A stretch of 11,757 nt of DNA, taken from NCBI GenBank assembly GCA_036940085.1, contig JALLBK010001205.1, forward strand, positions 1-11,757. Reading direction: 5' to 3'. The DNA is from Discostella pseudostelligera. Taxonomy: Eukaryota; Bacillariophyta; Thalassiosirophyceae; Thalassiosirales; Thalassiosiraceae. Shown in pieces: positions 1-8,600 of this stretch. Position 1 is the stretch's first letter, and every line of letters starts with the position of its first letter. The translations under genes were made by a program, and so were the position numbers. Under the pieces are notes generated by a model that was not told the origin of the DNA, searched no databases, and was given only the letters and a program-made list of their open reading frames with translations.

Positions 1-254
1 GTGTGTCTTCTGTGTGGTGGATGTGGTGGAGGGCAGGTGCAAATTGGCAATAACAGCTACGACCAATGATGTGTAAAACATCGCCAGAGTCGCCACTATG
101 TTCTTGTTAGACGAAAGTGGGTGATGGACAGACTGGAGTACTGATTCCAAAAAAGCTCCCTTTCTCCCTTCTCTTCCAACTCTTCTCCTTTCCCTTCATC
201 TTTGGCGGGAGACTTCCAGAAAAGTGCCTGAGATTTGGCGGGAGATTTCGAAAA
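1..254 (+). promoter_or_regulatory. 5' flank / 5' UTR of the amino-acid transporter gene
   Basis: No coding sequence is supported here. An in-frame TAG at 108-110 precedes the transporter start, so the open frame between it and the first ATG has only non-ATG starts and is probably untranslated. About 157-200 is strongly pyrimidine-rich (C/T runs). It is followed by two exact TTTGGCGGGA boxes at 201-210 and 234-243. A short upstream ORF of six codons (124-144, starting ATGGAC and ending TGA) would lie in the leader if transcription starts before 124. The C/T tract could instead be the 3' end of a 5'-UTR intron. No TATA box is evident. Confidence 0.5.
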
Positions 255-263
255 ATGGCGGGA
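201..263 (+). promoter_or_regulatory. Paired E2F-like boxes in a degenerate direct repeat
   Basis: TTTGGCGGGAGA occurs at 201-212 and again at 234-245, each followed by a similar A-rich stretch ending in a TG (about 33-bp period). A third partial copy, ATGGCGGGA at 255-263, overlaps the start codon. TTTGGCGGGA fits the E2F/DP consensus (TTTSSCGC-like, core GGCGGGA). The motif identity is seen directly. Binding by an E2F homologue is an inference. Confidence 0.45.
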
Positions 264-2343
264 GGAAATCAGTGCAGCAAGTGCACCCACGCACGAGGTG
301 CACCTACCTGCACCATGACAGACCATGACCATGACCACGGCAATGGCCATGGCCATGGTATGACAATGTCGGCCGACTATCTCAACATGAACAGCCTCCA
401 TCAACAACAGGATGGCAATGCCTCTCTTCGCAGGCGTGATTCAGGTTCACAATCATCCGGACCATCTGCTTCCAACAATGACAATCATCGTCCTTCACCG
501 TTGGAGACCGAGATAGTGACATCGGCATCGGCATTATCGCCACCAATGCCAATGCCAGTGAAGGCTGCAAGCAGCAACATGCCAAACAAACAATCTTCCA
601 TTTTGGGAGCATCCTCCAACCTCGTAAATTCCATCGTAGGTGCTGGAATCATAGGTATACCCTATGCATTACGCATGAGTGGTCTTGTGGCGGGGACACT
701 ACTACTGCTACTTGTTGCCATCATGACAGATAAATCATTACGTCTATTGATCGAACAGGCTTATTTTCATCCCAAATTACGCCATTTGAATATAAGGACA
801 TATGAAGAGTTGGCAAGTTATCCATTTGGCACAATGGGTTCTGGATTTGTACTATCGGGTATGTTTGTCATGGCCTACGGAGCAATGGTGGCCTACCTAC
901 TCATCATTAAGGATACGATACCCACCATGTTGGGATATGAGCATGGAACACACACTCTCGAACGAAATTTTATACTATTGTCTACTAGTCTGGTGATTGT
1001 TGTGCCATTGTCGATGCAACGGGATATGGCTTCATTGAGCTTCTCTTCTGCCATTAGTGTTGCCGCCGATGTTGTGCTTGTCGTATTCATTGCGGCATTT
1101 TCACCAGTGAAGGAGACAGTCGAGGCCAATGGTGGAATAGGTCAAGTCTTTGCGAATGATGGTATTAACTCCACACTGTTCATCGGATTGGGTATATTAA
1201 GTACGGCTATGGCTTGTCAACATTCAGCATTCATCGTTAGTGACTCCCTATGCAACAAGACGAGAAAGCATTGGAGATGGGTTACCAACCAATCCATCGC
1301 ATTGAGTGCCACCCTGTGTTTAATTCTCGGTATATCTGGCTATCTTGGATTCTTGGGAATGACTCAGGGTGATGTACTGAACAATTTTGAACATGATTCG
1401 ATGCAGGCGAATGCAGCACGGTTATTGTTGGCATTTACCATGTTCTTGACGTATCCCATGGAGAGTTTTGTGGCAAGGCATGTATTAGTGATGTTGATGC
1501 ATAATGGCGATATGGATGCTCATCCTCCTGATCACGGCGGGGAAGATGTGAGGGGTGCGGGAGGTGGGTTCTCTGTGGAGAATGAAGAACGCATCGAGAG
1601 GGAAGAAAATGGTGGAACCGAACGCGCCATCGTCGAGGGAGGTGGAATTTTATGTATGAATCGACGACAAACTTGGACTTTCGCAATATATTTGGTAAGT
1701 GTCCTCACTCTCGTCTCTCTATTGCTATATTTTCATTCTTTTGCAATTGCTCATCATGACGGTTCCGTATGTGAACTTTGAACAGTCGACAATCATACCC
1801 GCATTGATATTCAATGACATTGGGCCTGTCCTATCGTTCACTGGAGCGATTGGTGGGAGTTGCATCTCTTTTATCGGACCTGGATTGGTGTTTCTTGGTG
1901 TGAATGGAGAAGACTTTTTGAATTTAATGGGTGGCTTTCTGGATCGGTGGCGTAGGGAAAGGGGGTATGTATCAACCGGCGCCAGTGCCAATGTTGACGA
2001 CGACCTTCCAATTGACGGGGATGCATCGCTGAGAATTGAACAGCACGATGACAAGTTCACCTACGCGAGTATCACATCTGGAAGAAAGCCGCTTGGGTAC
2101 TATCTAGGACTCTATCCGCTTTGGACTTATATTGCGAACATAGGAGCGATCAACATGCAACTGAAAATTGACGCTGCCAATTCCACAGTCGCAGGGGAAG
2201 ATGATAACATCGATGAATTGCCCGGCCCCACAACAATTGATTTTTCAGTTTGTATATTTTTCATCCTATTTGGGTTTGTAGCAATGATTGCGGGAGTTTT
2301 CACCAATGTCTATGTTCAAATGAATAAGTTGGATGATGTGTAG
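255..2343 (+). CDS. SLC38-family (SLC38A11-like) amino-acid transporter, two exons
   Basis: Exons 255-1694 and 1786-2343 join in phase 0 to give 665 aa. The protein belongs to the amino acid/auxin permease superfamily (Aa_trans), which moves neutral amino acids across membranes, often coupled to Na+ or H+. Residues 1-115 are hydrophilic. TM1 starts near residue 118 with the family signature G-A-G-I-I-G-I-P-Y-A. Later motifs match SLC38A11-type carriers: R-D-M-A-S-L, M-A-C-Q-H-S-A-F near 320, L-G-M-T-Q-G-D near 370, and L-T-Y-P-M-E-S-F near 398-405. After splicing, I-P-A-L-I-F-N-D-I-G-P-V-L-S-F-T-G-A-I matches the TM9/10 region. About 11 membrane segments are visible. Two acidic hydrophilic loops (about 413-472 and 522-595) are larger than usual. 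The start is the first in-frame ATG after TAG at 108, in good context (AAAATGG). Substrate, ion coupling and membrane are not readable from sequence. The gene is convergent with the carnitine acyltransferase gene. Confidence 0.9.
1695..1785 (+). other. Intron of the transporter gene (91 nt)
   Basis: The donor is GTAAGT after a TTG codon and the acceptor is GAACAG. The acceptor AG is the first AG after the donor site. Splicing is phase 0 and joins ...A-I-Y-L to S-T-I-I-P-A-L, restoring the transporter family sequence. Without splicing, the frame ends after about 29 foreign residues. Confidence 0.93.
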
Positions 2344-2433
2344 CATGTGTAGCAAACTTCTCTGGAGAGATGCAATGTATGAATTCTCTTAATATAATCT
2401 GCTGTAACTCCACACATGGCATCGATGCATTGT
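2344..2433. other. Convergent 3' ends, 90-bp intergenic
   Basis: This gap lies between the stop codon of the plus-strand transporter (TAG, 2341-2343) and the stop codon of the minus-strand acyltransferase (2434-2436). It is AT-leaning and contains AATATAA near 2390-2396, which could serve as a poly(A) element, but no canonical AATAAA is seen on either strand. The two 3' UTRs almost certainly overlap in this space. Confidence 0.6.
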
Positions 2434-5099
2434 CTAATCTTCTGAATCATCCTCCTTCAAGACACTTTCCGCCGGCGTCAACAACATCCCGAATTCTCTG
2501 AGATCCCTAGGAGTAATACTCGATTGCCTCCGCATTACTCCAGCAAAGCCAATACTTTCAGGAACGAAATTCCCATTTTCAACAATTGCAGTCTCCCCGA
2601 AGGTATCATTGTACGCTTCACAATACTCTGCTACTGAAGGTCGAGTACGTTCACAAGTAACTGACACCGAGCTCAGAGGCTGGAGAAGCTTACCCATATC
2701 GATCAATGTTTGGTTGAGAGTGTGCGCGAATCGTTTCGTTTGTCTGTGCTTACTTGAAATTGAATACTGAAGACCACTGTCTCTGATAATATAGCCAATA
2801 CCGAATCCATCTTGAACAACGGGACCAAAGCCAAATAGCCGTAGACTGGGGTTACCACAGTTGGAGGTAGAAAGTACAGTGTGATTCAGCTTTTTGTAGG
2901 CAATAGAAGAGAAGAAGGCAGGTGTCGCGATGCAATTCTTCTCCGCGATTTTCATCAAGGCAAACAAATGGCGCTCTAGCCCTTTCCCCGTTGCTGCCAA
3001 TTTAACTCCCTCGGAATGGTACTCGGTCGCCACCCTCAATGCTGCAAGCTTCTCATCGTTTGTTGCATCCGGATTCAGCCAGAGTTTGCAAAACTTCAAT
3101 GCTTTATCTGATGCGAGGCGCACTGCCTCGGTACGACCATGATAGAATCCTTTTGTCAGAACAGGTTCACTGAGTTCGCAGTTCGAATCGGATTAGATAC
3201 GCTCAATCACACAATTGAAAAGACATCCGGTACAAGCTGATACTCACTATTGACTAACAATTTTACCGAAGAGTCTGTAGTATGCAAGCTGTGACAAAGA
3301 ATCAATGTCAGCATTCATATGTTAAGCACGAAACTTGGCCACCAATGACACTTACCTGCATGGATAGTTGCACAAAGCTATCAGGGCTAATTTTATTCCG
3401 TACGATAAATGTCTTGCCATATCCTGTGAATTCTAGTACGTAGGTGTCACTTGCGACGATCTCATCACTCAAAGCTGTCTCGGCAAAATAAATCTTATCC
3501 AAAACACTCTGTGGGAGGTCGAAGATCAGCTTCTTTGGTGTTACGGATGCAGCATTCTCTGTCGAGGCTCTCCGTACTTCCGCTTCGATCAACGACGGAA
3601 AGAACGTACTATCAGCATAAATTGTTTTAGTGATGGATTGCGCAAACGATACCACGTTATCAGCAAAGATATCGCTGACAAATCTCAAAGCCGTGTGCCC
3701 ATCAATGGCAGAATGTTCAAAGTTGATTCCAGCACGTCCATCCTGGCAGACAATGATTTGCAGTTTGTCATACCATCGATTGCAGCATGATCCAGCCTGA
3801 AGTATAATCAAATGGATCACGGGGTGTAAGCTCGATTGCTCGTGAGCGATGGTCCATTTTGCCTTTGCCGGATATCGCAATACGCACCTGATAATCAATT
3901 AAATTGTTCTCGCTCTTGAGGTTGTAGGTTCCATGCAACATGTTTGCTGCCGCTTCATGAATATCCTTCGGCACTACATCATCAATCACCAAAACAAATA
4001 ATGCGCCATCGACAATTTCCAACGCAGTGCCGTTATCCTGAGAACATGAAATGATAGCATCTCTTGCGACAGCCCACTCACGTCTGGGCAATGTTGTGAG
4101 TACTCCAATTGCATTCCTACTCGAAATTTCGGGCGCTACCTTCGAAGCGTCTGCCTTGATGGCAAGCAGAATTTCTAGTATATCCTCCTCGTTCGCGGCA
4201 ACAGTACCATCAGGCCACAAGGCCTGGAAGAAGTACATTTGATTGTTTTCTAGCACAACTACGTGGCTCGATTCAGGATTGACAGCTACGGTATCTTTGT
4301 TGCTCAATTCAGGGACGCGGCATGCTCCAAACAATGCCTGCGGTGTGCATTTGTGCAGTATCATAGATGAATGTCATGAGAAAATAATGATGCGCAGGAG
4401 TAGCTGATAAAATAGATGCATGTTGCCTACCCTAAACTGGTCCATGCACAATGGCCTTCCGCGAAATGAGTCTGGTACAATCGTTTCGTGCTTTAGGGAT
4501 GATGCAAATTTGATTGCGGAGAAGCATAAACTTGCTGCCCTTCGAGACTGACAATTCGATTTCTTTGTATCGGGTCCATCCTATTTGTTGAGGTGTGAGT
4601 ATGAAATGAAATTGAATATCGATATTTTTGAGAACCATCATGCATCCGGAAGAATAATTGCAATAATGAACGTAATCATAGAAAATTTGTGACCAACCTC
4701 CAAAACAAAGAACGGATTCAAATTCATCACCACAGAACTATCCGGGGCCAAATACGCATCCGACCAAAATTCTTCCACAAAGCTTCCCACCGTCCCATCC
4801 TCCCTCCCTCGTCGATCATACTCCACTAATAATTCTTGCAATACCGGTCCGTCAGTTTGAAGAAAATGTTGTATCTCTTGTAAACATTTGGCCATTTCTC
4901 CCCCTGAAGAATCTTTGTCTTTGGATGAGGTTAAGAGAGCAGACACCACCGTTGGGAAGCGCGCGAGTGTCTCCTCCAATGTCGGGATGGGTAATCGCGG
5001 TAAACTTGATTGGCCAGCGTAGGTGCCCTCTCGATTGATACCGCCTCTACCATTGCCGCTGCTGCCTTGCGGCGGCGACGACGACGACGACGACGACAT
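2434..5099 (-). CDS. Carnitine O-acyltransferase (choline/carnitine acyltransferase family), six exons
   Basis: Exons (minus strand) are 5099-4698, 4580-4431, 4337-3888, 3796-3356, 3288-3248 and 3169-2434, giving 739 aa. The enzyme transfers acyl groups between CoA and carnitine. Family motifs appear in order: L-P-R-L-P-I-P-T-L-E-E-T-L (33-45), N-P-F-F-V-L-E at the end of exon 1, F-R-G-R-P-L-C-M-D-Q-F across exon 2, L-F-G-A-C-R-V-P, N-R-W-Y-D-K, the catalytic His362 in F-E-H-S-A-I-D-G, L-A-Y-Y-R-L-F-G-K, H-G-R-T-E (505-509), Arg561 in E-R-H-L, S-T-S (595-597) and G-F-G-P-V-V-Q-D-G (608-616). The length is near the 600-770 aa usual for the family. The third residue of the T-[DE]-T carnitine-site motif is Ala510. 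I see no clear mitochondrial presequence, no CPT1-type paired N-terminal membrane helices, and no PTS1 (it ends S-E-D), so location is open. Chain-length specificity (acetyl, octanoyl or palmitoyl) cannot be decided here. The start is the first in-frame ATG after an upstream TAA. Confidence 0.93.
3170..3247 (-). other. Acyltransferase intron 5 (78 nt)
   Basis: The donor is GTGAGT and the acceptor ACTCAG. It splits a Tyr codon (TA|T), joining ...K-I-V-S-Q to Y-E-P-V-L-T-K and recreating the family Y-E motif before H-G-R-T-E. Reading on without splicing meets a stop immediately (TAG). Confidence 0.92.
3248..3288 (-). other. Acyltransferase exon 5, 41-nt micro-exon
   Basis: This exon encodes L-A-Y-Y-R-L-F-G-K-I-V-S-Q plus two bases of a Tyr codon. 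It corresponds to the family's strongly conserved Q-L-A-x-x-R-x-x-G segment. It is flanked by TTTGTCACAG and GTGAGT and is too short to show as an ORF. It was found only by looking for the missing family motif. Confidence 0.92.
3289..3355 (-). other. Acyltransferase intron 4 (67 nt)
   Basis: The donor is GTAAGT and the acceptor GTCACAG, preceded by a T-rich stretch. Phase 0, joining Q-L-S-M-Q to L-A-Y-Y-R. It is the shortest intron in the window. Confidence 0.92.
3797..3887 (-). other. Acyltransferase intron 3 (91 nt)
   Basis: The donor is GTGCGT and the acceptor ACTTCAG. Phase 0, joining L-I-D-Y-Q to A-G-S-C-C-N-R-W-Y-D, just before the catalytic His segment. The upstream exon's reading frame stays open into the intron, so the overlapping ORFs around here are misleading. 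Confidence 0.92.
4338..4430 (-). other. Acyltransferase intron 2 (93 nt)
   Basis: The donor is GTAGGC (weak) and the acceptor CACCGCAG. Phase 0, joining M-D-Q-F-R to A-L-F-G-A-C-R-V-P, which matches the family pattern M-x-Q-[YF]-x-x-L-F-G. Intron and exon boundaries follow homology rather than splice-site strength. Confidence 0.9.
4581..4697 (-). other. Acyltransferase intron 1 (117 nt)
   Basis: The donor is GTTGGT (non-consensus after GT) and the acceptor AACAAATAG. Phase 0, joining N-P-F-F-V-L-E to D-G-P-D-T-K-K. The 150-nt exon 2 that follows (4431-4580) is in a different frame from the longest ORF over it. It is identified by A-A-S-L-C-F-S-A-I-K-F and the R-G-R-P-L-C-M-D-Q motif. Confidence 0.88.
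5076..5096 (-). repeat. (TCG)7 microsatellite coding Ser2-Ser8
   Basis: Seven perfect TCG codons follow the acyltransferase start codon directly, then two CCG (Pro) codons. On the plus strand it reads as a CGA run. It is a slippage-prone tract, in frame, so length changes would add or remove N-terminal serines without frameshift. Confidence 0.85.
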
Positions 5100-5344
5100 C
5101 GTATGCTCTACAAGTTCAAGAGATATGCGCTGCAAAATTTAAACCGCTCCGATCAAAATCGCGGCAGATAGTACAAGTATCGGTGATTGATTCAGCTGCG
5201 AAAGAACATTGCTTGTAGCCCCTCCGTTGACATGAATAGGAGCGACGGCGACGGTGGATTTTTGACTTTTGGAGACGGTGTCATCTCGACTTCCCATTTA
5301 AAAGCAAGCGAAGGCTGAGCAAGCAAAGAAGCCACGGCAAAGTA

Positions 5345-5354
5345 TTTGGCGGGA
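5345..5354 (+). promoter_or_regulatory. E2F-like box TTTGGCGGGA
   Basis: This is an exact 10-bp match to the two boxes before the transporter gene (201-210, 234-243). It lies about 250 bp upstream of the acyltransferase ATG, in the opposite orientation to that gene, and sits beside the G-box cluster. Function is inferred from motif similarity only. Confidence 0.4.
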
Positions 5355-5366
5355 GAGCGGGTAATT

Positions 5367-5444
5367 CCACGTGGCAATGCCACGTGGCAGGGTGAGTCAA
5401 AGTGCCTCCGAATCGAAATTCCACGTGGCAGGCTAAGTGAGTCT
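5367..5444 (+). promoter_or_regulatory. G-box / bZIP-site cluster within an imperfect direct repeat
   Basis: CCACGTGG occurs three times: 5367-5374, 5380-5387 (inside the 10-bp palindrome GCCACGTGGC at 5379-5388) and 5421-5428. TGAGTCA, an AP-1/GCN4-type site, is at 5393-5399, and a near copy TGAGTCT is at 5438-5444. The second and third G-boxes, each with its following TGAGTC element, form an imperfect direct repeat of about 41 bp. Such sites are bound by bHLH or bZIP factors in many eukaryotes. Control of the acyltransferase gene is the likely role, given position. Confidence 0.6.
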
Positions 5445-5660
5445 AAGTGCTGCCGCATGGGAATGCTTGGAAATTAATCCACAGGCAGGGGTGATTTAAG
5501 TCATCCGCATCAAATCTGACTTCCAATGACGAATCGTCTGCAGCTTAACCTACCAAGATTATTCGGAGTATCTATGTACAAAATAGTTCATCGTCTACAT
5601 TTAACACATTTTGGATTGGAAGCTTGGTCTTTGCGTTGGTTTCTACCATATTGGTTGAAC

Positions 5661-8600
5661 TCATTCGATGCTGTAGTACTTCGCATGTTGTGTCGGGGGT
5701 AGACCGTTTTGAAGTGGTGGATGCCTCTGGTGTCCTGGATAGGAACTCTGTACAGGTGTTGATAAGGATTGCTTGGATCTGTTGGGTACTACTCCTCCCA
5801 TATAGTGAGATCGTGGTGGCACGGGAGATACATGTGCATGAGGCTGGACATGGTTCGTAACTGACTGGTTCGATGCAAAGTATTGGTTTGACCTCTGGTT
5901 TGAATGAGACAATGAATGTGAATGCTGCATGTTGGCATCATAATAAGGTTGATGACCATGGGATTGTGGAAGGTTCGAATCGTAGAAGGGTGGATGGTTA
6001 GAAGGAGGACGACTGTCATAGCTCGGTGATGGAGCCCACATCTCGTATCCACCCTGCTGAACAGCATCGCTTGTCATTGAATTTTGTGGTACAACTCCCG
6101 GCTGATATGGTGGCACTCGAGAATGTCCTGAAGTAAACGAGTTCGATGGGTAGTGCCCGCCGTTCTGCATTGGCATTAATAGTTCTCTCGAAGGCGATGC
6201 ACTTCTCATCTCACGACGGTGAGGATAGGAATGATTCATATCAGGCCCACCATGCAACGCCGTTTGATGAGCAATTCCTCCTTCATTCCCTTTAGATTGT
6301 ATCAGACGAATTTGCTCTCGAAGAGGAGTTGTGTGCTGTACACCATTGTGAGGATGGTAGTGATCGATCACTCGTTGCTCGGGATGCAACGATGAAACAT
6401 TGTTTCTCATCGCGTACGATTCTGCATTTCTGTGGGGTGCAGAAGCAACCGATTGATATGATGGCATTCGCCCTCTCCCAGGTGACATTCCTCTCATTAT
6501 GTGTGAATCAGGTCCGCCACTAATGACACTTGCATTTCCTGACGGTTCTGCAGGTACGTGTGGTGCGTGGGGTGCAGAAGCAACCGATTGATATGATGGC
6601 ATTCGCCCTCTCCCAGGTGACATTCCTCTCATTCTCTGTGAACCAGGTCCGCCACTTACGACACTTGCATTTCCTGACGGTTCTGCAGATACGTGTGGTG
6701 TGTAGGGTGCGGAAGCAACCGATTGAAATGATGGTATTCGCCCTCTCCCAGGAGACATTCCTCTCATTATGTATGAATCAAGTCCGCCACTAATGACACT
6801 TGCATTTCCTGATGGATAGTTTTGCGAAGATGGATGAAACTGAGATGGAACCATTGTGGTGAAAGCCGATGAATTGCTAGACACACCGTGTTGCATATCC
6901 GATTGCTCGCGTGTCCTTCTCATTGATTTGTCTCCTTTTCGCGATTTCTGTAGTGAAGGCTTCTTCGTTTCCAAGCGCGATATTTCCAAATCGATTTCAG
7001 CTTTTATTGTGATGAAAAACCGCTCGATGATCAATGCTGCTGCCTTCTCGCGAATCCGCTGTTTGTTGTCCTCTACTTGCTTCAGTTGTTGCTTGAAATA
7101 CTGTCGACAAGTGTAGCCTCTAGCACAACTCTGAATTTTAATCACGAAGTATTGAACGAGAACGAATCTGACGAACTCACGATAACCACGGAAACTTGAT
7201 TGAATGACAATCGCGGCGGCAGCATGCTTGCGATCGAGGTCATCCTTCTCCCGTTTCAGTTGCTCGAGCTGTAATTTAGCACGATAACTTCTTGCGGCAG
7301 ATTGAATCTGGATGATGGAAAATGTCATCACGACGAACTGGAAGCAGTCACGATATCCTCGGAAGCATTTCTGAATAGCTGTAGCTGAGCTGTTCTCTAG
7401 ATCTATTCTCATTCGCATGTTCCTCTGCATCAGAAAATGTCTCCACTTATTCTGGATAACCGCAGAAGAAGTCGTTTCGGCGTTCATGATGATTCTTCCA
7501 CCATGCATAGCCCTGACCTCTGCAAGTCTATTCAATCGACTAATCACTAGATAACGCCTGAAACAACATTGGAGCGTCACAGCAGCACTAGATCGTTGAG
7601 CTTGAGCAGTCTGGTACTTCGCCATTGCCAGTTTGCAACGATGAATGGACTGTATTGAGATGATCCCGTAGATTGCCAGGCCATAATTTGACTGGGCACT
7701 GAATGAGCGCCAGGAGGATTGGATTCTTATAGCACTCGGATTAAGGAGGCGTAATTTTCGTCGTCGTTCGAGTTCGATTTTGGCAAGGAACTTTCGTATG
7801 TTCGCCTGAATATATATGGCGTTTGCTAGACTTGTAATTGCAAATTCATAAACGACGAATCCTCTGAAGACCTTTTGAATCTTTATTGCCGCTTTCTCTC
7901 TTGTTTCTTCCAATTCTTCTACGGCCATTTGTCTGATTCTCTTCTTCGCCCTCAATTCGTTTACCACTGTTCGAGCATTGTGACCTCTAGCATACCTTTG
8001 GATTGTGGTGATATCTGCCACAGTTAAGAAGTAGTTCATCCGAGCAGTAAAACCAAGGTATGCAGCTCTGATAAGCGTAGCAGCGGAATCTTCTTTCGCC
8101 CACTGCATCTGTTGTAGCTCCTTCAACTCGATCTTCGCAAGCAAGGTCCGAACCGCCGACTGGCAGGTGATAATGCTGCTCACTGTAATAATGTACTCAA
8201 TTCTAACTGCGTATCCGCGGAACACAGATTGGATCTTGGTCGCTGATTCGTTCTCATTTGACATTTTTGTTACCCGAGCTTCATTCAATCGCCGCCTTGC
8301 TTGCATCGCCCTAACTGCACACTGACATGTGATTACACTGTCCAGGGTGATAAGGTAGTTCATCCTTGTAATGAAGCCCATGTACGCTGCTCGAATCTTC
8401 GTTGCCGCCCTGTTAACTTGCCTTAAAGCTCGCATGTCATTCTTTGCTATCATCGACCTGACGGCGCTCTGCAAAGTAATGACATTACAAATCGTTTCGA
8501 CGTAGGCCATTCTGGTGGTGTACCCATGATAAGCGGCTTGGATCTTTGTCGCGGCTTCCTCCTCCTTGGCATACCACCTTCGAGCATGCAAATCATTCTT

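Larger units (their letters stand above)
5100..5660 (-). promoter_or_regulatory. Intergenic: 5' flank of the acyltransferase gene and 3' flank of the IQ-protein gene
   Basis: This 561-bp gap holds the promoter of the minus-strand acyltransferase and the 3' UTR of the upstream minus-strand IQ gene. A minus-strand open frame at 5192-5458 shows no recognisable domain and overlaps the regulatory cluster, so I treat it as noncoding. The stretch 5345-5444 carries the E2F-like box, three G-boxes and TGAGTCA. 5460-5660 is AT-richer with no motif I can name, and probably contains the IQ gene's 3' UTR. Confidence 0.55.

Noticed and set aside
117..254. N-terminal extension of the transporter from a GTG start
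   Set aside because: Nuclear genes start at ATG. The first in-frame ATG is at 255 in good context, and the added residues come from the C/T tract and repeat boxes.
255..365. A separate copper transporter (CTR) or metal chaperone at the start of gene 1
   Set aside because: The His-rich run looks CTR-like, but the frame continues without a break into a full SLC38-type membrane domain and no CTR M-x-x-x-M helix follows.
4432..4641. 69-codon minus-strand ORF as an independent small gene
   Set aside because: It overlaps exon 2 of the acyltransferase in the wrong frame. The +1 frame gives the expected family motifs with clean splice sites.
5192..5458. Minus-strand ORF of 88 codons with repeated P-R-G-I
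   Set aside because: The repeats come from the G-box direct repeats in the DNA. There is no domain, and it lies in the promoter region of the acyltransferase.
6329..6793. Plus-strand ORFs with an internal repeat (antisense to the IQ gene)
   Set aside because: They are antisense reflections of the 135-bp tandem repeat in the coding strand. Not independent genes.
6432..6815. CRISPR array
   Set aside because: The repeats are 135 bp, contiguous without spacers, in frame and coding.
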